A stretch of 64,000 nt of DNA from Branchipolynoe longqiensis (lineage: Eukaryota > Annelida > Polychaeta > Phyllodocida > Polynoidae): assembly GCA_030323885.1 (NCBI GenBank), contig CM059189.1, positions 45,205,015 to 45,269,014 of the forward strand. The letters are read 5' to 3'. The notes under the pieces are model-generated. The model searched no databases. It was not told where the DNA came from and saw only the letters and a list, made by a program, of their open reading frames with translations. The position numbers and the translations under genes are program-made. Shown here piece by piece: positions 39,363 through 50,116 of this stretch. Numbering within the stretch: position 1 is the stretch's first letter; every line of letters starts with the position of its first letter.

Positions 39363-39971
39363 AGGGTCATTCTTTAAAACTGGGCACCACATATTTGGTT
39401 TCCACATTACGATGTTGATAATTTGTTCTTTCTTTTATTGATTGCAAGTCAAATAAATATTGTATCATCTGTGATTTAAGTATGTTAGCAACAGTACATT
39501 TATTGAAGCTATCCCAAGAAATAAATTAAAAGTTTACTTATATGATTTTGTGCTAATGTGAAAAAGTGAAAATGTACACATTTACACTATGCATGTAGCC
39601 AAACTTTTTTTCAACTTATTTTTCAACTTTTTTCTTGTAAGTCATAACCTTGTCTGCTTAAGAGTAATCAATAAAATCTTGTTTGACTATGTTGTATATG
39701 TTAAAATGAGGTTCTGGATGTGTCTTTGATTTTCATGTTACCCGAGTGATATTAATGTATTGCTCAATTTGTATAAGATCTAATTCAAAATGTGAAATTC
39801 ATTTTTTTCAACTCTGACATATGCACAACATGCAAACCTTCATAGGGCATTGGATTAGGCTATTATTTGGAAGGATGTTTGCTATTATTTGGAAGGTATT
39901 TTGCTATTATTTGGAAGGTTTTCACTTTTGGTTTCCATGTCACACTTTCATGCCCAGTTTTAAAGAATGAC

Positions 39972-39974
<3 letters not shown>
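39363..39974. mobile_element. inverted-repeat element, ends GGGTCATTCTTTAAAACTGG
   Basis: About 610 bp. The left terminus GGGTCATTCTTTAAAACTGG recurs inverted at the right (CCAGTTTTAAAGAATGACCC), followed by inner inverted TTGGTTTCCA. The AT-rich interior has three copies of GCTATTATTTGGAAGG near 39860-39920. Non-coding. The TA-rich flanks would suit a Tc1/mariner-type MITE, but they lie in (AT)n and prove nothing. Confidence 0.7.
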
Positions 39975-40004
<30 letters not shown>

Positions 40005-40340
40005 TATATATATATATATACATTTATATATCTATATCGATATATATGGATAGTGATAATCCCATTATCACTAATAAGCTCTGGAGTCCCTCCCCCCCTC
40101 TCTCCCCCCCCCCTGCTCACGGGGTTGGGCGGGTGGGGGGTGGGGGGTCGGGGGGGGGGTCGGGGGGGGGGGGGTCCGGCTGCTCCTCGCCGGCCCCCTG
40201 CGCCGGGTGCTACACGCCACTCGCCCGGAAGTTTTTTGTTGATGGAGCTAGGAGTTTCGCTTGAATCATTAGTCAGACAGTCCAGCCCATCCATCAAAGT
40301 TCCTAAATTCCTTCAGTATCTCCTCCTCCTCCTCCTCCTC
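39973..40340. repeat. (AT)n, poly-C/poly-G and CTCCTC simple repeats
   Basis: (AT)n at 39975-40045, long C then G runs at 40088-40175, and (CTC)n at 40320-40340. Apparent frames are artefacts. Confidence 0.85.
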
Positions 40341-40344
40341 TAAG

Positions 40345-40930
40345 AGCAGTATTCCACTTCACTAGTAGTAAGCTCCATCATTGACTTTTCCTCTTCGCAG
40401 GTCTTTCTTCTCATGATAGGTGAGCCTTTATCATTAATGGCTATTATGGGTGCATTTCTCGTCTTTTATAGTTTTAGGCTTTAAACAAAAAGTGTTTATT
40501 CATCTAAATATATAATTTGTCAGTGCCGGGGCACTTGTCTCTTCCGGCCGTCGAGCAATTGTGGTTGGGTACACGCATTCGTATTGTATGTATTGTATTG
40601 TGTTACAAAGCAAAGCCTGTTTTATTTAACAACGTTAACCCACAACGATTGTTTGAGTTGCACCGAGTATACATCTTCTACTCGGTGCTGCTCCCCATTT
40701 TTGAATGAACCGCAGTGACTGGTGCTGTAATTATACGGCAGGAGCCACTCCCTTAATTCTACAGGATCGGTGCTGTGACTAATACAGAACTGACCAAACT
40801 TAGATTGTTTAGAATGTCAATTCCAATAGTAAGATGGCCAAAAGACCAGTGCTTCGGCGCTGACAAATGTCATATTCAAATGAATAAATACTTTACCAAA
40901 AAAAAAAACACGCCTCTAGAGCACATTGAT
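40345..40930. other. spacer, no gene seen
   Basis: A phrase near 40518 (TCAGTGCCGGGGCACTTGTC) resembles 42453-42475 (TCAGTGCTGAGGCACTGGTC), with similar flanks, so both may be ends of one undescribed repeat. Confidence 0.35.
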
Positions 40931-40933
40931 TTT

Positions 40934-41160
40934 TATCATCGGCTATTGGACGTCAAACATATGGTCATTCTGACATATTTCCTTGGAGGAAACCCGCTGC
41001 CGCCACATAGGCTACTCTTTCTGATAAGCAGGAGGGGGTCTTTTATATGCACTTTCCCACACACAGGACAACACATACCACAGCCTTTGATGAACCAGTT
41101 GCGGACCACTGGTTGGAACGGAAAATAACCCAATCTGCAAATGAGTCCACTGAGCACCAG
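40934..41160 (+). mobile_element. interspersed repeat fragment of a type common in molluscs
   Basis: Contains TTGGACGTCAAACATATGGT, GAGGAAACCCGCTGCCGCCA, TCTTTTATATGCACTTTCCC and AACCAGTTGCGGACCACTGG. From memory this matches a SINE-like repeat abundant in gastropod and other mollusc records. The tRNA-like end is missing. Useful mainly as a taxonomic hint. Confidence 0.5.
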
Positions 41161-41192
41161 GATAGTGGCAAGTATACATTTTGTAAGTCATT

Positions 41193-41492
41193 GGTTCTCT
41201 GTGTCGGAGTGGTTAGAGTGTCTGACTTTTTTCTAGGTCAGACTCCTAATCTGAAGGTCGGTGCTTCGATTCCGCATGCCTCCACCTCTGCCAATTTGGA
41301 TTTTCACCGCTGTGTAGAATTTACAGTGACATCAAAGGCCAGTTGCTCTCATACCATGTCTATGTGGTGTGGGAGGTTAAAAATCCCTTGGGTCAGTAAA
41401 AGTGTCGGCTCGGGCTTTCTATCGACAAACTGAAAAATGGTGAAAACAAGTCTATTCAGACTTATCCATGATAGGCAGTATACATCTTCAAG
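41193..41492 (+). mobile_element. SINE family 1 copy
   Basis: Full-length plus-strand copy with a good box A (GTCGGAGTGGTTAGAG) and box B-like GGTGCTTCGATTCC, followed by an A-rich tail at 41493-41500. Confidence 0.8.
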
Positions 41493-41674
41493 AAAAAAAA
41501 CACAAAAAATACTGGGAATAGAACTCTGGAATTCCACATGGAACCCTGATGTGATGGCAAAATCGATAGAGCGCAACTTTGATAATCATGGCAGATGTGT
41601 GTCTGCAGCTCCACCTGGTGACTGATGATACTACTAGGTTCAGCACTTCGGGTCTCAGTTTACAACTAGGTCTA

Positions 41675-41944
41675 TATATGAGACACTCTCAAAAGGTGCT
41701 AAGCAATATGGGACAAAACTTTGTCCATTGTAACGATCAACAGAGTATCTGCTTATGCATTTGCTCAGGATAAACTGATTTTTTTTTTTACATGGTGTTT
41801 CATGATCCCTATAGAATACATATTGATTTGAAGCAAATGTCCTTGTGTTTTCAGTATAACCGTTTCTGCGCTATTTAGTGTCAATCGTTACTATGGACAA
41901 AAAAACGAAGAGTTGTCACCTTTTGAGACAGGCTCAGATATGTA
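41675..41944. mobile_element. short inverted-repeat MITE (TCTCAAAAGGTG ends)
   Basis: About 270 bp. Left ATATATGAGACACTCTCAAA and right CCTTTTGAGACAGGCTCAGA are inverted copies. Inner inverted phrases TTGTCCATTGTAACGATCAA and TCAATCGTTACTATGGACAA extend the repeat. Non-coding. Confidence 0.7.
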
Positions 41945-42514
41945 AATTTCCCCTGGCCGTAAAAATGTGCAGCTGCTTTCTCTCACTCATTCACTTATAA
42001 CTGAACTCCCTACTGATCACCATTTTTGGTTACCAATGTCCTACGTCAATTTGGTGCATTAACGATTCATTGCAACACTAACAAGACACAGTATATGGTT
42101 GAAATATATTACTAGCGTCTGGGGAAAAAAATGCACCGCTCATCCCTTGAAAATGAGCGTTATCTTTCCGGAAGTGATTTTTAATTTTTAATTATTAAAA
42201 CAAAAAGGATGAGCACTTAATTATATGGAGGAAGATCGCAACATGAGAGCTTTCAGGTCTCACTACAGTAAAATTCCAGATCAATCTGATACCCAGTGAT
42301 ACAGCGAATCCTGAAGCAATCAGCAACACTACTCGTAACCCATTATGGACGTCCATCTGGTACATTTGTAATGTTATACCTTAAATCACTGTCATATTTC
42401 TGTGTGTATTTTTGTTAATTGAAATGTTTATTCGGCTAAGAATATTCATTTATCAGTGCTGAGGCACTGGTCTCTCGGCTATGGATACATAGGCCATAAA
42501 CAAATTTAATTTAG
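41945..42514. other. spacer, no gene seen
   Basis: Contains a short hairpin (CGCTCAT...ATGAGCG, about 42137-42161). No gene found. Confidence 0.35.
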
Positions 42515-42870
42515 TTAAAGTTGCATAGTCCGATGGTTTTGAATTTCTGCATTTTTTCTGAGATAAATATATTAGATCGATCAGTAGTATCTACTTTACA
42601 TTAGATCAATGTTACTTTTATTTTAACTGGTAAACTTTTGAGATATTTTAAGTGCAAACATGGAAAATTAGTTTTGGCAAGCTTGCCAAAACTCTGACAC
42701 CATAGACTTCTGCAGTAACAGGTTATGTTAAATTGACTCAGTATTGCCTTCTACGTAGAAACAAATGCTTAATAAGTGCATCAGTATCTAAGTTAGATAT
42801 GTAAAATCAAATGTAGATAATTGGTTTGGTTTTGAAAATTTAATATGTCATCAGACTATGCAGCGTGAAA
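42515..42870. mobile_element. TTAA-flanked palindromic MITE, copy 4
   Basis: Left end TTAA then AGTTGCATAGTCCGATG. Right end CATCAGACTATGCAGC, slightly decayed and with TTAA lost. Centre GGCAAGCTTGCC is a perfect palindrome. Confidence 0.8.
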
Positions 42871-43440
42871 TAGTAGTAGCATATTGATATCATTGCTAAC
42901 CAGGGCCCAGAGAAGACTGAAGCAGGAGGTGGGAATAACACAATGTTATTTCCATGACAGGCAGGATGACTGGCTGAGTAGTTCAACTCTACTCACTGCA
43001 GCTATGAGTGACCGGAAACAAGGCCCGACATGCAAGTGAAGTTATGGTACTTAATCAAATTGACATTTTTAATCACAAATACAGGACATTTCAATGATCA
43101 AGACCAGCACATTTTATCACCAGGCATCAATCAATCATTAATCAATCATCAAACAATGTAACAATCATCAAATCTACATCAATGCAAACATTTCAATCAT
43201 ATGAGCTTTTAGAGGTTGAAGTTGATTGGTTGAGGGGTTTGTGGGGTTGGCCAATGGGATGGCTTGGTGTGAATGGCTGGTGGGAGGGGCTGCTTCCCTG
43301 TTCTCTGCACCCCCAGCAATGGCAGCAACTAAGCGCCACCCGCTCATTTAACCCATATATAGATGCAGATTCTCGGACTACACAGTGATTTAGCAGTGCA
43401 TGATAATGACAACAGTGAAAGGGTTAAATTCTGGCTTTGT
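42871..43440. other. spacer, no gene seen
   Basis: Short ATCAATCATTAATCAATCAT run near 43125-43155. The frame at 43182-43388 has no known domain. Confidence 0.35.
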
Positions 43441-43445
43441 GTGTC

Positions 43446-44185
43446 AGTTACAGTATTACTTTATACAGTATTACTTTATCCAGTATTACTTTATACAGTA
43501 TTACTTTATACAGTATTACTTTATTCAGTATCACTTAATACAATATTACTTTATACAGTATTACTTTAAAAGTATTACTTAATACAATATTACTTTATAC
43601 AGTATTACTTTATACAGTATTGCTGTATACAGTATTACTTTATACAGTATTAATTTATACAGTATTACTGTATACATTATTACTTAATATATTATTACTT
43701 TATACAGTATTACTTTATACAGTATTACTTTATACAGTATTACTTTATACAATATTACTTTATACAATATTACTTCATACAATATTACTTTATACAGTAC
43801 TACTTTATACAGTATTACTTTATACAATATTACTTTATACAGTATTACTTTATACAATATTACTCTATACAATATTACTTTATACAGTATTACCTTATAC
43901 AATATTACTTTATGCAGTATTACCTTATACCATATTACTTTATACAGTATTACTGTATGCATTATTACTTTGTACAGTATTACTTTATACACTATTACTG
44001 TACACAGTATTACTTTATACAGTATTACTTTATACAGTATTACTGCATACATTATTACTTTATACAGTATTACTGTACACAGTATTACTGCATACAATAT
44101 TACTTTATACAGTATTACTTTATACAGTATTACTTTATACAGAATTACTTTATACAGTATTACTTTATACAGTGTTACTTTATAA
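43446..44185. repeat. 15-bp satellite TATTACTTTATACAG
   Basis: About 49 tandem copies of TATTACTTTATACAG with variants ATACAATAT, CTGTATAC and GCATACA. The unit is a multiple of three, so frames such as LLYTV and ILYKV stay open for more than 200 codons. They are not genes. Confidence 0.95.
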
Positions 44186-44257
44186 CCATTGGAATTATGT
44201 TTTTGTGCTGCTTTTTGATACATTAGTTCGTTTTCTTTGGTACATTAGTTCGTTTTG

Positions 44258-44372
44258 GTAGGTCGAAAGATTCGAACCCATTGGTTCGCACCCTGGCAGA
44301 AACAAACTAATGACTTACAAATTGATACTTCTCACTACATAGCCATGTTTTCTGCATTAATAGGATAGGGAA
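44258..44372 (+). mobile_element. SINE family 2 fragment
   Basis: GAAAGATTCGAACCC, TAATGACTTACAAATTGATA and TTAATAGGATAGGG identify a degenerate head/body piece. Confidence 0.6.
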
Positions 44373-44710
44373 AGTAGCAGTGGAATGAGGAAGACCAATC
44401 GTCCGTGATTTAAATTTCCTCTGCTTAATCAACTAATGTATCAAACACAAAAAAAAAGAAAAAAAAGGGAGTCATATAAGCCCTAGGCGAATACGAGAGA
44501 GTCTCTCACTCTGGTTGGTTCACAAAAGTCCTGTTAGTTTATTAAAAAGGCTAAATTCTGTTGGAAGTGGGCTGAGTGCACAAAGAGCAAGCTGGAGGCT
44601 GGAGGAAGAAGCGGCTTATGCCTGCTAGGGGCAGACCAGTGCCCGTCCAGGCTGCTCTAACCATGACTCCTTGGGCCCAAAGTCCATACATATCAACAAG
44701 GTAGGTAGCT

Positions 44711-45125
44711 TGATTGATTGATTGATTGGTGGTTGCTTTACGCCATGTCAGCAGCATAGGCCATATTCACAGCGAGAAATGTTTGTTTTTTGTTCAAACC
44801 ATCGCTTTTACATGTAAAAGCAGACAATCAATTATGTGCCAATAGACACTCATTAAATTAGAAAGCTCACAATCATATATTTGTGGTCAAGGGAAACAAA
44901 TTCCCATAGAAAAAGAAAAGTTTTATTAATAATTGATAGAATCTATTTAGTAAACTATATGAGGTGGTACAGTCCAGCTGCCCTCAAAAAGGTATTGATG
45001 TTTTCCTGTTTTACCTTAGTAAAAAGGTCATGCATACTGTCTGCAGTGTAGAACTGTTGGCGCAGGGCCAAACAATCAACACAACTTAGTAAAATGTGTT
45101 TGAGTGTCAGCGGGGTAGCACTCTA
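44711..45125 (-). pseudogene. LINE 3' end with C-terminal remnant
   Basis: The minus strand encodes SATPLTLKHILLSCVDCLAL, then RQQFY and NTFLRAAGLYHLI before a TAG at 44955-44957. HILLxC-x(n)-R-x2-FY is the C-terminal signature of I/Nimb-like LINEs in a pseudo-RNase H context. The 3' UTR (ATGGCGTAAAGCAACCACC on the minus strand) ends in (CAAT)n at 44711-44728. The short coding stretch is uninterrupted. Confidence 0.7.
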
Positions 45126-45177
45126 CATTCTAATTAATATGCACATAAGGCGTTATACATTTCATAAATACAATCGG

Positions 45178-45492
45178 ATGCGGTGGCCGAACTGATTAGA
45201 GCGCAGGCTTCCATGTGGAAGTTCGGCTTTTTAATCCCAGCCGAGTCAATGACTTATAAAATTGATCCTTGTCGCTACCTAGTCTGGCACTCATCATTAA
45301 TAGGATATTTCAAGGACTGGTTAGCTCAGCATCAGGATAATGTGACTGAGTGGGTTATCAGGTCATGGTGCCAGTGGCATGCTCTCCCAGTGGGGCAGCA
45401 CTGTAAAGTCGCTCTGAGGGCACACTATCACAAGTCGGTATCCATCCTGATATGACCATACAGATGTTGCTAGGATGGAAAACCCCAACAAA
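45178..45492 (+). mobile_element. SINE with family 2 body and variant tRNA-like head
   Basis: The head CGGTGGCCGAACTGATTAGAG differs from the usual family 2 head, while the body and tail (TGGGTTATCAGGTCATGGTG, ATGTTGCTAGGATGGAAAAC) are family 2. A head swap between SINE families is the simplest reading. Confidence 0.7.
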
Positions 45493-45982
45493 TCATGAAT
45501 AATTAAATATATGTGACAAGCGCAGGCATTATATAATGAGGCTGCCATGTTACGTTTGCCTCACTTCAGTTCCTGATATCAATACCCAAATACATATCAC
45601 TAAATTAGGGACCGGCTGAGCGCCACCACATCCCCCCACATCCCCCCCCCCCACATCTCCCCACATCTCCCCACATCACCCCCCCCCCCCCACCACATGG
45701 CATGGCGACCTTAGCGGTCTAGGATATCAGGTATAAGTAACCAGCCAATGAAACCGAAGTGCTGAACAACCATCTTGGCATACCTGGCACGCACCGAGTA
45801 CTTTAGGGAAGAGGGGGTGGGGAGGGGGGAGGAGGGAGGGGGAGCGGGGAGCTGGGGGATGGTGGTGTGTGGGTGGGACATGGTGTGGGCGTCGGTATGG
45901 CTGTAAATGTGTATGGGTCGGTGGGGCAGGATGTGTGTGTGTGTGGGGGGGGGGGGGGGGTGAGGGTATTTGATAGCTTTTG
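45493..45982. other. spacer with poly-C and G-rich simple sequence
   Basis: C-runs with ACATC at 45628-45692, GA-rich at 45808-45855, TG/G-runs at 45865-45965. No gene. Confidence 0.6.
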
Positions 45983-46315
45983 TTTATTGTTGTTTTACAG
46001 CTTAGCAACATCTAAAGTCATATTAGGATGGGTACCGACTTGTGACAGTGCGCACTCATGGCGACTTTATAGTGCTGCCCCACTGGGAAACCAGGCCACC
46101 AGCACCATGATCTGATATCCCACTCGGTCACCTTATCCTGACACTGAGCCAACCAGTCCTTGCCCTATCCTAATAATGCCGAGCACCAGGCTAGGAAGCG
46201 ATAAGTATAAATTTTTAAGTCATTGATTTGACTCGACCAGGGTTCGAATCCACGATCCCATTGTCTACCAACACGGGAGACGGACGCTCTAACTCATTCG
46301 GCCATCCCGTCTGGC
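45983..46315 (-). mobile_element. SINE family 2 copy, near full length
   Basis: From the TTTTACAGCTTAGCAACATC tail to the GGCCATCCCGTCTGG head on the minus strand. One of the best copies for building the consensus. Head box B is seen as CAGGGTTCGAATCC. Confidence 0.85.
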
Positions 46316-47080
46316 CGTCTTGGGTAGCGGGTGTGGGAGTGTGTGCAGATAGATGTGTGTGGGGTGTGTGGGGTGTGTGGGGTATGGGTGTGGGTGAAGG
46401 TGGGGGAATGTGGTGAGTGTGGCAGTGAGTGTGTGGGTTGGTGGATGTGGGTGTGTGTGTGTGTGGAGTGTGAGTAGTGTATCGGGTGTGCGGATGTGTG
46501 TGGGGTGTGGGTATGTTGTATGGGTGTGGGATAGGGTGAGTGTGAGGTGTGTAGTGTGATGTATGTGTATGTGGATGTGTGTAGATTCGATTGTGTGTGC
46601 GAGTATATTAAGTGTGTCTGTGGGCCGGTGTGTGGGGAGTGTGTGTGTGGTGTGTGTGGCGCAGGGTGTGTGTGGGGAACATATATGTATGGTGTCATAT
46701 ATGTATATATATATGTGTGTGGGTGTGATCGTGTGTGTGTATGTGAAGTGTGTATGTGGGCGGGTATGTGTGGGGTAGGGTGTGTCTAGCATATATGTGT
46801 GTGGTGTGGTATAGTTACATGTGTGTGGATGTGATATATATGTGATATATGTGTGTGTGTGTATATGTGTGTATATGTGGAGTGTGTACATGGGCGGGTA
46901 TGTGCTGGGTAGGGTGTGTGTAGCATATATGTGTGTGGTGTGGTATATTTACATATGTGTGTGTGGATGTGATTGTGTGTGTATATGTGGAGTGTGTCTG
47001 TGGGCGGGTGTGTGTGGGACATGGGGGGTATGTGGGTGCGTGAGGCGTGTGTGAAGTGTGTGTGTGTGTGAGGCGGAGGA
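46316..47080. repeat. TG-rich degenerate microsatellite
   Basis: GTGTGTGGGTGTGG-like sequence with a roughly 120-bp higher-order repeat (ATATATGTGTGTGGTGTGGT near 46790 and 46924). Thr-His and Val-Cys frames on both strands are artefacts. Confidence 0.9.
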
Positions 47081-47243
47081 GGAGCGCAGTGCATCCTGGG
47101 GTACATCCGGGGGCACAATCCAAGACGCCTAATCATGCCCCAGCTGGTTGTCAGCGTGCTGCAATGCTGGCAGCAATAAACCTCTCAACTTCATAGCTGC
47201 GCTGCCGAGAACCAGCAGCAGGCAGCGTCTGAGACAGAGATTA

Positions 47244-48808
47244 AAGCCCTGGTCACGTAGCCATTAGTGCACGTAGTTGAAAGTAGTGGAGGCTAACGTA
47301 GTTGAAAGTAGTTGAACGTACTGGCATGCGTAATTGTCCGTGATGTTAACTTGGTAATAACGTGGGTGACCCATGATCTCCGATTACATTTTTGGACATG
47401 TTCAAAAGATCGGTATGTTAGAGGCTGAATTTGCATCCGTGATGCTAATGTATTGTAGCGTAGTATAAAGTACCTCTTAATGTACTCAACTGTACTCTAG
47501 CGCACTCTAGGATACTTTGACTCACACAAAACCATGGCCGTTCCACGTTGTGCATGCCCTGGTCACATAGTCATTAGTGGACATAGTTGAACGTAGTTGA
47601 ACGTAGTGGAGGCTAACATAGTTGAACGTAGTTGAACATAGTTGAATGTAGTTGAACGTAGTTGAACATAGTTGAACGTAGTTGAATGTAGTTGAACACA
47701 GTTGAACATAGTTGAACGTTGTTGAACATAGTTGAACATAGTTGAATGTAGTTGAACATAGTTGAATGTAGTTGAATGTAGTTGAACGTAGTTGAACATA
47801 GTTTAACCTACCGCCATCCATACCGTAGCTTATTTATCCATATCATTCGGTGGCTCACGTGCCATACCTTAATGTATTTCAACGTAGCTTAACAAACTTA
47901 CACCACGTTTGACCCATGTTAGCCTCCACTATGTTCACCTATGTTCACTTACAGCTATGTGACGGTTTCCAACATGCCGGGAACAGCGGCCCACATGTCG
48001 TCTGAGAGTGTAAGCAGTGTACCATCATGTTGGAACCAGCACTTCCTAATAAATAATAACAATAATGTAAATTCAATTGAGCACCGCCATCCCTGCCAGC
48101 ATACACGTTAGTGAATGTAGTTGAACATAAGTGAACGTAGTGGAGGCTAACGTGGGTCAAACGTGGTGTAAGTACGTTAAACTATGTTGAAATCCGTTGA
48201 AATCCGTTAAGGTACGGCAGGTTTTGCTATGGATAAACACTTTACGGCACGGATAAATACGTTATGGTATGGATAAATACGTTATGTATGGATAAATACG
48301 TTACGGTACGGATGCCGGTACGGTCAACTACGTTCAACTAGGTTAGCCTCCACTACATTCACCTATGTCCACTAATGTCTATGTGACCAAGTATGCTAGA
48401 GCACGCTAGAGTATGCTAGAGTACACTAGAGTATGCTAGAGCATGCTAGAGCATGCTAGAGTACACAAGAGTACACTAGAGTATGATACCATCACGGATG
48501 CAAATTCAGCCCCTAACATAGCGCTCTTTTGAACATGTCCAAAGATTAAATCGGAACTCACGGCCCACCCACATTATTACCAAGGAGAAGTATGGATGCC
48601 AATACATTCAACTACGTTCAACTGCGTTCAACTACGTTCAACTGCGTTCAACTGCGTTCAACTGCGTTCAACTGCGTTCAACTGCGTTCAACTACGTTCA
48701 ACTACGTTCAACTACGTTCAACTAAGTTCAACTAAGTTCAACTATCTTAGCCTCCACTACGTTCAACTACGTTCACTAAAGTGTATGTGACCGGGTCTTT
48801 AGACGCTG
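47244..48808. mobile_element. composite foldback J2 (TTGAACGTAG arrays)
   Basis: Outer ends AAGCCCTGGTCACGTAGCCA and the inverted TATGTGACCGGGTCTT. Each outer arm has, in mirror order, a TTGAACGTAG array (the long one at 48605-48745), GGTAATAACGTGGGTGA, TTTTTGGACATGTTCAAAAG (47389 and inverted at 48529), CTGAATTTGCATCCGTGATG (47428 and inverted), and a CTCTAG-type array. Between them sit two opposed smaller elements, 47559-47966 and 48101-48390, around a roughly 130-bp centre with inverted TTCCAACATG/CATGTTGGAA. Non-coding. Confidence 0.75.
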
Positions 48809-48895
48809 CTAGATGCTCAAACCCCATGCATTATTTACAAACTTGTTACAAATTCAATTACTTTTCTTCCAGAATATTGCATCCATATATATTCA

Positions 48896-49062
48896 CTGCT
48901 CCTTGTCCTATCCTAGTAATGTAGAACACCCGGCTAGGTAGCGACAAGTATACATTTTTAAATCATGGGTTTGCCTTTGCCAGGGTTCGAACCCGGAGGT
49001 TCGAAGCTCACGACCTACTATACCGGGAGGCGGACGCTCAACTCATTCGACCGTCGCGTCTG
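48896..49062 (-). mobile_element. SINE family 2 head fragment
   Basis: Minus strand; GCCAGGGTTCGAACCC and CTCAACTCATTCGACCGTC identify the tRNA-like head. Confidence 0.75.
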
Positions 49063-49444
49063 GCCAATTTATAAGAAAGATCTGTCAGCGAGCCGTTGGT
49101 AGAACTTCCCGAGCAGTTCAAAAACTAGCTCAGCTGGGTTCCAAGGAGAGGACCATAAACTGGGCGTGTAACATGTGGATCCAATGTGCAAGGAGACACG
49201 GCTCGAGGCGCCTGACTCAGTCTGCTGGTATTCGTTTTTTTCTCTTTGTTTTTTTCCCCTTTCTAAATGTTTTCTTAGTGATCGTTTGTTTATTCTGCTC
49301 ATAACGGTTAAGTGCATGTGGTCATAATCTGTACGGATTGATTTCCTTTATCAATAATTTCTGTAAACTTGCTTGGTGTATAAAATTGGGGAGGTTCCAA
49401 TTTTTTGGTTTTCGATTATATTGTTGTACATTCATAGTTAACAT
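49063..49444. other. spacer, no gene seen
   Basis: No gene or recognised repeat. Confidence 0.35.
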
Positions 49445-49445
49445 T

Positions 49446-50094
49446 TGAAGAGATCAGGCGCAAATCCACGTAAACGCCAATCCAAAAATGGAGATAAACA
49501 TTGGAATCAAACCTTTTGTCATGGGGATGATGATCGTATAGTAGATAGTACTTATCGTTGTGGCCGAGACAACCCAGGTTCAAATCCTGGTCACGACGCC
49601 AATGTGATAGCCCATGGTCTTCACACTGCCACACACTTATGGAAGAACGCCAAGATTGAGTAACAGTATGCTTCAACTATCCGCTCTCCATGGCGTCAAT
49701 AGTCAACTGACCTGACCCCTAACTCGCTAGGTCCTACGTCACCTCTATAGGTGGGTGGGGGGTGTGCTAACCACACGCAGTAGAGGGCAGCCCAGTCGGG
49801 GGCCCTGCCCGGTGGCTAGCATGCCACCACCTAGCGCAGGTCAGTGTAACTGCGTAGGTGTGCGGCGTAGTGTCTACCACCACCACATGGTAGTGGAACT
49901 CATGTACAAACTACCACACTTTTATCAAATTTAGTTTTTTTATATTCCTAATCTTTTGTTCATTTCCCCATAACCATGTCATCATATGAAATGTGGAATT
50001 AGTGAGAATTAAAATTATTTTCAGGTAAATTTATGCTATTTAAACTACATTTTTGAATCCACATTCATTTGGGTTTGCGCCTGAACTCTTCATT
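49446..50094. mobile_element. inverted-repeat element (GAAGAG.TCAGGCGCAAA ends)
   Basis: Left TTGAAGAGATCAGGCGCAAA and right TTTGCGCCTGAACTCTTCAT are inverted. Termini similar to 57906-58352. It contains the tRNA-Ser-like fragment at 49555-49601 and a GTGGTAG/CTACCAC-rich stretch near 49860-49915. Non-coding. Confidence 0.65.
49555..49601 (+). pseudogene. tRNA-Ser-like fragment with encoded CCA
   Basis: CGTTGTGGCCGAG, then a direct jump to CCCAGGTTCAAATCCTGG (T-arm) and TCACGACGCCA. The ends pair as an acceptor stem (CGTTGTG with CACGACG), but the anticodon arm is missing. TGGCCGAG is the D-arm start of tRNA-Ser/Leu and CACGACG is typical of tRNA-Ser. The CCA after the acceptor suggests copying from a mature tRNA, or simply chance. 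Confidence 0.5.
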
Positions 50095-50116
50095 TGTAGT
50101 ACCTTCTACCAATGCA

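Noticed and set aside
43620..44261. 213-codon Leu/Tyr/Val hydrophobic frame resembling a membrane protein
   Set aside because: Generated by a 15-bp satellite; the hydrophobic pattern is periodic.
46289..47136. Thr-His rich frames of up to 200 codons
   Set aside because: TG-rich microsatellite translated in both directions.
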